In this document: positions 57,546-64,000 of the stretch, in pieces
How the letters are laid out: the number at the start of each line of letters is the position of its first letter
How positions within the stretch are numbered: position 1 is the stretch's first letter
Assembly (NCBI RefSeq): GCF_028748185.1
Contig: NZ_CP118164.1
Span: 4,489,814-4,553,813, forward strand
Source of the DNA: Bremerella sp. P1
GTDB taxonomy: Bacteria; Planctomycetota; Planctomycetia; Pirellulales; Pirellulaceae
Length of the DNA: 64,000 nucleotides
Reading direction: 5' to 3'
Made by a program: the position numbers and the translations under genes
Notes under the pieces: generated by a model
Databases searched by the model: none
What the model saw: only the letters and a program-made list of their open reading frames with translations
What the model was told of the DNA's origin: nothing

Positions 57546-60260
57546 CTACTGTGTCTTGAACAAATCACTTTGGACGATGGCGTGGATCGTGGTGCGAAGT
57601 CCATCCCCATCCTGGCGAACCTGGGCGGTGATGGCTTCGACTTCGGCTCGGTCCTCGAAGCGAAGCGGACGCCCCAGGGCGAACGTGGCCAGCTTCTGGA
57701 CCGTGGCTTGCATGAATTGATCTTGGCGGTTTTCCAGCAGGAAGCGTTTCAGGCCATCCATGCCGTCCAGCGTTTCCCCGTTGAACAATTGACTGGAAGC
57801 ATCGACCGGTTTGCCGCGGATGTTGTCACGCCACTTGCCCAACGCGTCGTAGTTCTCGAAGGCGATCCCCCATGGGTCGATCTTCACATGGCACGACTTG
57901 CACGCGGCGTGGTTGCGATGATCCTCGATGCGTTCCTTGAGGGTCATCTTCGCGATCTCAGGATCGGCTAGGTCAATCTGCGGCACGGCCGGTGGTGGCG
58001 GTGGCGGCGGATCGGCCAGCAGGCATTCCAATAGCCAGATGGCCCGCTTCAACGGATGCGAGTCGGGGTAGTCCGAGTTCATCGCCAAGACCCCGGCCTG
58101 CGTGAGCAAGCCCCCTTGGCGGAAGTCATCCTTCAGCTCAACGCGGCGGAAGTGATTGCCATACACATCCGGCAGTCGGTAGTGCTGAGCAAGACGCTGG
58201 TTGACCATCGTGTAATCGGAATGCAGGAAGTCGAGGACGCTGGAATTCTGATCGAGGATTTCATCGAACAAGGCAATCGGCTCGTGCTGCATCGCCTCTT
58301 TGAGCAGCGGATCGAGCTGCTTGAAGTTGACGAATCCTAGCAGTTCGAGGTTCAACCACTGATGCACGAAGTGCTCGGAAAGTCGGCTGCTGCGGGGATC
58401 GTTAAGCATGCGATCGACCTGGGCGGCCAGCACCTTATCGTCGGCCAGTTGGCCACTTTCGGCCAAGGCTAGTAGCTCGTCATCAGGCAGGCTGCACCAC
58501 AGGAATAGGGCCAGACGCGATGCCAGGCCGTAGTTGTCAATCTTCGATGGCTGGGCATCGTCGGCCGGCGAAGACTTGGCCACGTATAAAAACTGAGGTG
58601 AGGCGAGTATGGTGGCCAACACCTCGAGCACGGCGTCCTCGAAGCGATCGCACTGGGGCCGCATCACTTGGAAGAGTTTGAGCTTGCGATCGACTTCTTC
58701 CTGCGAAGGGATGCGTCGCCAGGCACGCGACATGAAACGCTGCAAGATCTCGCGGGCATAGGCGACTTCATCGCCGGAGTGCTCGCTGGCGAAGAAGATG
58801 TTGGTATGCGAAGCCGGTGGCCATTGAGTGTAGACAGGAGCCTCGACGACGACGTAGTCGATTTGGACATCGCCGGACGAAGCGGCACTGTTGGCGATGC
58901 GGATGTATTCAGACGGACTTGGGATCGCTCCCATTTTGGATGTCTTGCGGACGGAGTTTCGTGGGTAGATTTCACCCAGGGGAACTTCCCACTGAATCAA
59001 CTGGGGCTCGTCGGACGTCGCGGTGACGGGAATGTCTTCGTCGCTAACGCGGAGCAGCGCTCGTCCTTCATTGCTTGCCTGCCAGCCGAATAGTAGCTGC
59101 AAGCTCGGATGACCAGGGCTATCCGTACTAACACGAGAAGCCCTGACGGTCACGCGCATCGTGCCTTCGTCCGGCAAGCGATTGCCCAGTTCGACAATCA
59201 GATTCTGTCGTCGAGACTGCGGCAGGATCGCGACGCAGTCGAAGCTTTCCGGAAACTCCGGCTTCGTGTCGGTCGGAGCAAACGCGTAGGATGCTCCGCG
59301 GTAGTTCCACGTGGCGGGTGCCGTGCGTCCTGTCGAGAGCTGTTTGTAGTAGGCGTTACCGTGTGGTTTGCGAAAGTTCTCTTCGAGTTTTGCCAGTTCG
59401 GCTTCTAGCTTCTCTGGTTGTTCGGCGAGTTCCTTTTTCTTCTTAGCGAGCTGCGAGTCTTGCTGCTTCCATTCACGCTGGGCAGCGGACTCCATTGCGA
59501 TACCCCAGTACAGTGGCTTAGGACGATCGCCGGATACCGTTGCGCGATCAAGGGCTTCGCGGGCCAGGCGATGGTAGGTCTCGAACTGGGACACGGATAG
59601 ATGGAGCAGCTCCGAGCTGTTCTCGAAGCCTTCTTCAGAATGGGGTTCGGGCGGAAGGTCTTTGGCAAAGTCCCAGGGCAAGCCAAGCAAGTCCTGCAGA
59701 GCATAGTTGTATTCATATCGCGTCAGGCGGCGGAAGGCCGAGTGCGAGCCTGATTGGCGACGCAGGGCGGAAGCCGCTTCCAACTGGCCGGACAGCCAAT
59801 TGACGATCTGGCGGCGCTCAGCGTCTCCCATTTCATAGTCATCCGGCGGTGGCATCTCGCCCTTGGTGACGGCCGCGAAAACTTCGGTCCACCAGTCGGT
59901 ATCGCTGCCTCTCAGCAGGTCCGGGTTGAGTGCCGAGACCTGCACATTCCCTTCCATCGTGTCTGGGCCGTGGCAATCGTAGCAGTACTGCTTGAGCAGT
60001 GGTTGGATCTTTGATTGGAATGTTTCCAAATCGGCCTGGGGAGGCTGGTCATCGCTCGCCGACGGCTTTTCACCCGCGAGGTGGGCGTGAAAGCGTGATC
60101 GCTCGAGTCCTGTGCTTTTGAGCTCGGTCAGAGTGAGAGGTTCGCCACCGGCGTCGGTGGTCGTAGGTTCTGCGCTGGCAATACCCATGAGGGGAACCAA
60201 CAAAGCGGCCGCGCACAGCGCTAAAAGCAGCGAACAGATTCGATTCGAAATCTTCGGCAT
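57546..60260 (-). CDS. planctomycete cytochrome protein (DUF1592 family), large
   Basis: This ~904-residue secreted protein has a signal peptide (MPKISNRICSLLLALCAAALLVPLMGIASA), a first haem site YCYDCHGPD, a charged helical insertion (KKKELAEQPEKLEAELAKLEE), and the DUF1587/1595/1592/1588/1585 order, with a second haem motif CKSCHVKIDPWGIAF near residue 780. ATG 60260 starts the export signal; a TTG at 60275 is in frame but less likely. It precedes its DUF1552 partner on the same strand by about 70 bases. Compared with the 23430 paralogue it has about 100 extra residues, mostly the coiled insertion. Confidence 0.88.
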   Translation of the reverse strand: MPKISNRICSLLLALCAAALLVPLMGIASAEPTTTDAGGEPLTLTELKSTGLERSRFHAHLAGEKPSASDDQPPQADLETFQSKIQPLLKQYCYDCHGPDTMEGNVQVSALNPDLLRGSDTDWWTEVFAAVTKGEMPPPDDYEMGDAERRQIVNWLSGQLEAASALRRQSGSHSAFRRLTRYEYNYALQDLLGLPWDFAKDLPPEPHSEEGFENSSELLHLSVSQFETYHRLAREALDRATVSGDRPKPLYWGIAMESAAQREWKQQDSQLAKKKKELAEQPEKLEAELAKLEENFRKPHGNAYYKQLSTGRTAPATWNYRGASYAFAPTDTKPEFPESFDCVAILPQSRRQNLIVELGNRLPDEGTMRVTVRASRVSTDSPGHPSLQLLFGWQASNEGRALLRVSDEDIPVTATSDEPQLIQWEVPLGEIYPRNSVRKTSKMGAIPSPSEYIRIANSAASSGDVQIDYVVVEAPVYTQWPPASHTNIFFASEHSGDEVAYAREILQRFMSRAWRRIPSQEEVDRKLKLFQVMRPQCDRFEDAVLEVLATILASPQFLYVAKSSPADDAQPSKIDNYGLASRLALFLWCSLPDDELLALAESGQLADDKVLAAQVDRMLNDPRSSRLSEHFVHQWLNLELLGFVNFKQLDPLLKEAMQHEPIALFDEILDQNSSVLDFLHSDYTMVNQRLAQHYRLPDVYGNHFRRVELKDDFRQGGLLTQAGVLAMNSDYPDSHPLKRAIWLLECLLADPPPPPPPAVPQIDLADPEIAKMTLKERIEDHRNHAACKSCHVKIDPWGIAFENYDALGKWRDNIRGKPVDASSQLFNGETLDGMDGLKRFLLENRQDQFMQATVQKLATFALGRPLRFEDRAEVEAITAQVRQDGDGLRTTIHAIVQSDLFKTQ

Positions 60261-60275
60261 CAGGCACCAAGCCAA

Positions 60276-60741
60276 GGGTAAAGGCGGGCACTGCCGGCAT
60301 ATGCACCAGCAGCGGAGGCAAGGGGAGGGGGGAATTGCGGTGGGGGGTGGGAATGCTGATATTCCGAAATATCATTCTTACCACTTTACTACCCGCATTT
60401 CTATGGGAATCTGCCGCGCAAAAACGGCATATTTTGCATCGTAAATTGCTTGACTATTTCGTACACTCGCTTGGGCATGAGTTGCAAAATGAAGTGTCCC
60501 AAGGACATACCGATTTTCCTTGGAAGGTGAACCCGTTTCAACTTTCCTGAATCATGTACTCTATGCGGTGGTCCTCTCACAAAGACGAGGTGGCAAAAAC
60601 GCCGCCGCGACACGGACGAAAACGGGGCAACAACCAAAAAACCGATACCACCAGGGCGAATACCACTCCATCTAGGGAGTAAAATGCCCTGAGCGTGATC
60701 AGCGTGGTTGGCGAAGTGGACAGATCTCGGAAGGCAGCAAG
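60276..60741. other. divergent spacer with a perfect dyad
   Basis: No gene is recognised. The dyad TGATATT-CCGA-AATATCA (60357-60374) lies near the DUF1592 end, followed by an AT-rich stretch with TTTTGC and GCAAAA copies. The spacer separates two divergent genes and must hold both promoters. Confidence 0.5.
60357..60374. promoter_or_regulatory. 7-bp perfect inverted repeat, candidate operator
   Basis: TGATATT and AATATCA are exact inverted copies around CCGA. The site is about 100 bases upstream of the DUF1592 gene. An operator for an unidentified regulator, possibly the HTH-SnoaL protein encoded next door, is possible. Confidence 0.4.
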
Positions 60742-61386
60742 ATGGTGAGTTCACGCGGGGTTCGTGTACACGGCGATAAGTTTCGCCAGTTGCGACAAGC
60801 CTGTGGTTTGACGCAGGAGGAAGCGTCGAGCAAGTCAGGCTACTCCGACCGCTTGATTCGAAAACTGGAACGAGGTGGTCCGGTCGACTTTCGCACGGCC
60901 AGTGATGTCTTCCAAACCTACGACATGCTAGTCGAGTCCCAGTTCACCTTGTCGGACGTCCTGCGTCAGGAATCGAACAAGAATGAACTCGAGGCATTGA
61001 TGCGGCGTTGGTTTGAAGAGGTCTACAACCAGCGCGATATGAACGTGATCGATGAACTGATGCACGAGAACGTCGAGCTCTTGGCCGAGGGGAATACGGC
61101 CCAAGGTCGCGAAGCAATTCATCAGCGTGTCGGTTCGGTGCTGCAAGCGTTCAACCCACTGACCATCGTGGTTGACTATGTCGTATGCGACGGAAATCAG
61201 GCGGTGACCTATTGGAGCGTGACCAAAAAGCACGTCGGCCCGTTCGCCGGAATCGACGCAACGGGGCGATGGGTGAAGGTCAACGGGAGTTCATTCGCCG
61301 TCGTTGAACAAGGGCAGATTATCCAGGTACGCGACCACTGGGATGTTCAAGATCTCATTGATCAGCTGGTCGCGCCAGAAGAATAA
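60742..61386 (+). CDS. HTH-SnoaL fusion protein
   Basis: The 214-residue protein begins with an XRE/Cro-type helix-turn-helix (about 12-66: FRQLRQACGLTQEEASSKSGYSDRLIRKLERGG) and ends with a SnoaL-like domain (about 85-205: LEALMRRWFEEVYNQRDMNVIDELMHENVELLA... FAVVEQGQIIQVRDHWDV). GGAAGG lies about eight bases before the ATG. The SnoaL domain is normally a small-ligand or catalytic pocket, so this is probably a transcription regulator with a ligand-binding cone domain. It is the second SnoaL-type protein in the window with a regulator. Confidence 0.85.
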   Translation: MVSSRGVRVHGDKFRQLRQACGLTQEEASSKSGYSDRLIRKLERGGPVDFRTASDVFQTYDMLVESQFTLSDVLRQESNKNELEALMRRWFEEVYNQRDMNVIDELMHENVELLAEGNTAQGREAIHQRVGSVLQAFNPLTIVVDYVVCDGNQAVTYWSVTKKHVGPFAGIDATGRWVKVNGSSFAVVEQGQIIQVRDHWDVQDLIDQLVAPEE

Positions 61387-61426
61387 CGAGCTTACTATTG
61401 CCATATGATGGATTTCGTACCGGATG

Positions 61427-61483
61427 TTAACAAAGTTGTCCGATGCGGCATGGCGCACTCTTGGTTCATGTCAACTTTGTTAA
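61427..61483. repeat. 12-bp perfect inverted repeat, 33-base spacer
   Basis: TTAACAAAGTTG (61427-61438) is an exact inverted copy of CAACTTTGTTAA (61472-61483). It lies 40-100 bases after the HTH-SnoaL stop. The size fits a regulator-binding pair, small element ends or a long hairpin. Confidence 0.6.
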
Positions 61484-61657
61484 GACTGAGTTTTTAAAGA
61501 CCTGCCTATTGCGAAGACAGGCGGCGTTGCATCTCCTGATGGGCATGCGCGGAAGGTGAAGCTGGCTCGGCGATCGCCTGCATCGCAAACCGATTGTGTA
61601 TCGATTAGTGCTATTTATGCCGTACTAAATGGAATTAGTAGAACTCTTATGTGATAT

Positions 61658-61674
61658 GCCATGTTTAGCATGGC
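61658..61674. repeat. short hairpin GCCATG/CATGGC
   Basis: GCCATG and CATGGC are exact inverted copies with loop TTTAG, about 150 bases upstream of the kinase start. Only weak Ts follow, so it is not a classical terminator. Confidence 0.35.
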
Positions 61675-61814
61675 TCTTCACTGGAATTGATTTGTAAGCG
61701 AAGAAAAATCAGCCGGATCAACATGAGGTTTTCTTTTCAATACGTTCGTGACATCTGTTAAGATGACCTGCGAATCTCTTTGGATGAGAAGTTCAACGAA
61801 GTTACCAGGCAGGT

Positions 61815-64000
61815 ATGCTTGGTTTCGCAAACGCGAGGAGCACGTCGTTGATACCCCCACACGATCCCGCTGACGACTACTCCGACGAAGACGAGTTTCG
61901 CAAGCAGATCTCTGAATGCGATCAGGACTCTGCGACAAGGACCTACGTCGGAAAGTTAGAAGAACCCACTGCCAGCGAGGTGCACGTCCCACTGCTTGAA
62001 CCAGGCGACCCCGAGATGATCGGCAAGTTCCGCATCTTGGAACGCCTTGGTAAGGGTGGCATGGGAGTGGTCTATAAAGCCTATGACGAATCGTTGCAGC
62101 GATTCGTTGCCATCAAGTCGGTCAGCCGAGAACTGGCTTCGTCCGAGATTGCGCGGCGGAGATTCATTCGAGAAGCCCGAGCTGTGGCCGCGATTCGCCA
62201 TACTAACGTCATCACCATTCATGCTGTCGAGTCGAACGGAGAAATTCCTTACCTGGTGATGGAGTTGATCGACGGATGCACGCTCAGGGCCTTCCGCAAA
62301 CGCGAAGAACAACTGACGCCCTTGCGGATACTTTCGATCGCGGCACAGATTGCCTCCGGCTTGACGGCGGCTCATGTGCGTGGTGTGGTGCATCGAGACG
62401 TAAAGCTTACCAACATCATGATCGATGCCAGTGACCGAGTGGTGATCACCGACTTTGGTCTGGCTCGGGCCGTGATCGACAACGCCAATCTGACGTCGGG
62501 AGCAATGCCACTGGGAACGCCTGCGTATATGTCGCCTGAGCAAGTACGTGGCGAGTCGGTCGATGCTCGTTCCGATCTGTTTTCCTTCGGCTGCGTTCTC
62601 TATGCGATGTATACCGGCTATTCGCCGTTTCAAGGATTGAACCCGCTAGAGATGGCCCGCAAGGTGACCGAGTTCAAACCGCCATCGCTGAAGGACCTCA
62701 ACACCCAGGCTCCCGAGTTCTTCTCCGATATCGTCGATCGACTGCTCCAGAAAGATCCCGATAAGCGTTATCAATCGTCGCTGGAAGTACGTGACCTGCT
62801 GCTGCGTCATCTGCGAGAGTTAAACCAGACATCGACCGACGAGATCGACGCGATGTTGTTCGGCGCGAACCAGAAGAAGAAACAGTCGCCGCACTGGACC
62901 TGGATCTCGGGGATCACGATTCCGCTGATGCTGTTGGTTGCTTTTGGCGGGTGGGCGGCCGGTTGGTTCGATTCCGATCCGAATGGGCCGACGAAGAATT
63001 CGATCATGGGGGTGATGCAGCCTGGCAATGCAAACCCTGCAATGCTTCTGGCAAACCGGCTGCAAAGTGCTAAGCCCGGCGACACGGTCGAGATACCCGC
63101 AGGAACGTATGTCGATCCGATCGTGTTGGAAAACGTGAAAGACCTAATCCTTCAACCAGCGGCCGATGGCCCGGTGAGCTTCCAGCCCAAGAGTCCTGAT
63201 CAGCCGATCTTTCGAGTGGTCGACGGCTCGAACATCATCTTCCGTAGTATTGAAGCCACGGTGGAAGACGCGCCGTTTCTTAGTCTGGATGGGAAGTGCC
63301 AGAATGTGATGCTCGAGGGCCTGGCCCTTGCTCAGACGGCGGAGGGGGCAGCGATCGGCCTCGTTCAGATTGAAGAGGATGCCGAGGTCGAAAGTTTCTC
63401 GGTCTTGGATTGTACCTTCGATATCCAGGGGCAAGGGCAAGCGATCTGGATTGAATCAGGGCCGGTCACCAAATCGATTGCGATTCACGACAACCACTTT
63501 CAGTCGATCAACACGCACATTGGCATCCTGCGACCGGTCGACGGATGTCAGATCACGCACAATCAATTCGCAGGTGGCGCGAATGCGATTAACCTGAGCC
63601 TGGCCGACGAACCGAGCGACGAAGTCTTTGAGAGACAACTAGAAATCACCAACAATACGATGGTTGGCGTACGTTTCTGGTTAGGGCTACACGGCGCAAT
63701 TCCCACGCACGAGCGTTTCGCCGTGGTGGCGAACAATCTGTTGGTCGATTGTGGACGGATGCAGGGAGACGAAGCGAGTCTCACGCAGGCCAAAGATTTG
63801 TGGAATTGGCAAGCCAACTACTGGCAGCCTGTGTTTACGCATCCCGAGGATGATAACCCCGATCGCATCGAGCAGATCGACAATCAAGTCACCACGCAAC
63901 TGGCACCTGGCGCGATTGATGCCAGTCAATGGAATGATCCATCCGCCGGTGGGAATGCCGAGATACAAGAGCTCATCCGTAGCGGGGCAGGTGGAGAGCT
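61815..64000 (+). CDS. membrane Ser/Thr protein kinase with a beta-helix outer domain (partial)
   Basis: The frame is open from ATG 61815 to the window edge, so the C-terminus is cut off. A TTG at 61848 with GAGGAG seven bases upstream is a good alternative start. The kinase domain (about 70-330) has LGKGGMGVVY, the lysine in VAIK, HRDVKLTN (with L in place of the usual P), the DFG in ITDFGLA, and GTPAYMSPEQV. A single membrane segment (about 360-383, WTWISGITIPLMLLVAFGGWAAGW) follows. The outer part is a right-handed beta-helix-like repeat domain (AGTYVDPIVLENVKDLILQP..., FSVLDCTFDIQG, HDNHFQSIN, ITHNQFAGG). Such kinases are numerous in planctomycetes. The ligand is unknown. Confidence 0.9.
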   Translation, partial: MLGFANARSTSLIPPHDPADDYSDEDEFRKQISECDQDSATRTYVGKLEEPTASEVHVPLLEPGDPEMIGKFRILERLGKGGMGVVYKAYDESLQRFVAIKSVSRELASSEIARRRFIREARAVAAIRHTNVITIHAVESNGEIPYLVMELIDGCTLRAFRKREEQLTPLRILSIAAQIASGLTAAHVRGVVHRDVKLTNIMIDASDRVVITDFGLARAVIDNANLTSGAMPLGTPAYMSPEQVRGESVDARSDLFSFGCVLYAMYTGYSPFQGLNPLEMARKVTEFKPPSLKDLNTQAPEFFSDIVDRLLQKDPDKRYQSSLEVRDLLLRHLRELNQTSTDEIDAMLFGANQKKKQSPHWTWISGITIPLMLLVAFGGWAAGWFDSDPNGPTKNSIMGVMQPGNANPAMLLANRLQSAKPGDTVEIPAGTYVDPIVLENVKDLILQPAADGPVSFQPKSPDQPIFRVVDGSNIIFRSIEATVEDAPFLSLDGKCQNVMLEGLALAQTAEGAAIGLVQIEEDAEVESFSVLDCTFDIQGQGQAIWIESGPVTKSIAIHDNHFQSINTHIGILRPVDGCQITHNQFAGGANAINLSLADEPSDEVFERQLEITNNTMVGVRFWLGLHGAIPTHERFAVVANNLLVDCGRMQGDEASLTQAKDLWNWQANYWQPVFTHPEDDNPDRIEQIDNQVTTQLAPGAIDASQWNDPSAGGNAEIQELIRSGAGGE

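Larger units (their letters stand above)
61387..61814. other. spacer with long and short inverted repeats
   Basis: No gene is recognised. The spacer contains the 12-bp inverted repeat at 61427-61483, an imperfect dyad CCTGCC...GGCAGG-like element at about 61501-61523, and a compact hairpin GCCATG-TTTAG-CATGGC (61658-61674). It must hold the kinase promoter. Confidence 0.5.

Overview
The window comes from a planctomycete, most likely of the Pirellulales (Blastopirellula/Bremerella/Rhodopirellula relatives). This rests on three neighbourhoods of planctomycete-type cytochrome proteins (PSCyt/PSD domains) paired with DUF1501 or DUF1552 proteins, an ECF sigma factor followed by a FecR-LamG protein, a Ser/Thr kinase with an outer beta-helix, and very frequent ATGA-type start/stop overlaps. 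No rRNA, tRNA or CRISPR array was recognised. The genus is inference.

Layout. 1-7.1 kb is somewhat AT-richer: two coupled small unknown genes, the flotillin-like floA, a small conserved-looking protein, a lone PTS enzyme I without HPr, then on the minus strand a histidine-kinase-type ATPase and a coiled-coil protein ending in a cysteine-less YHS-like domain. A DDE transposase gene (7.5-8.5 kb) follows. At 9.0-16.6 kb a minus-strand operon (55-aa membrane protein, fatty acid desaturase, cytochrome P450, trypsin-like/HEAT protein) is headed by a near-consensus sigma-54 promoter and faces a sigma-54 activator with a novel N-terminal region. At 16.6-23.1 kb a CzcA/CzcB-type metal efflux pair faces a NarX/NarL-type two-component system across a perfect 10-bp inverted repeat. 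At 23.4-28.5 kb lies a cytochrome/DUF1552/unknown-secreted-protein operon, followed by a 32-codon gene whose product closely matches a conserved eukaryotic actin segment.

At 28.9-37.1 kb is a complete cbb3 oxidase operon on the minus strand (ccoNO fusion, Q, P, G, H-like, SafE-like, I, S) with its own sigma-54 promoter. Directly upstream (37.5-41.3 kb) is its probable control circuit: a globin-coupled histidine kinase, a single-domain receiver and an NtrC-type sigma-54 activator. After a PAS-AraC regulator with a SnoaL-like partner come the ECF sigma/FecR-LamG/PSD1/DUF1501 module (43.3-49.8 kb), an arsR-pstSCAB operon (49.9-53.5 kb) with an ArsR operator-like dyad, a proline-rich CxxC protein, a repeat-rich spacer, a PQQ-type beta-propeller, another DUF1592/DUF1552 pair, an HTH-SnoaL fusion, and a Ser/Thr kinase that runs off the right edge.

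The strongest leads are (i) the actin-like microprotein at 28727-28825, (ii) the sigma-54-controlled desaturase/P450/protease operon with its small membrane protein, (iii) the oxygen-sensing circuit feeding the sigma-54 promoter of ccoNO, and (iv) arsenic-type control of phosphate uptake. All motif positions were read by eye; no database search was run.
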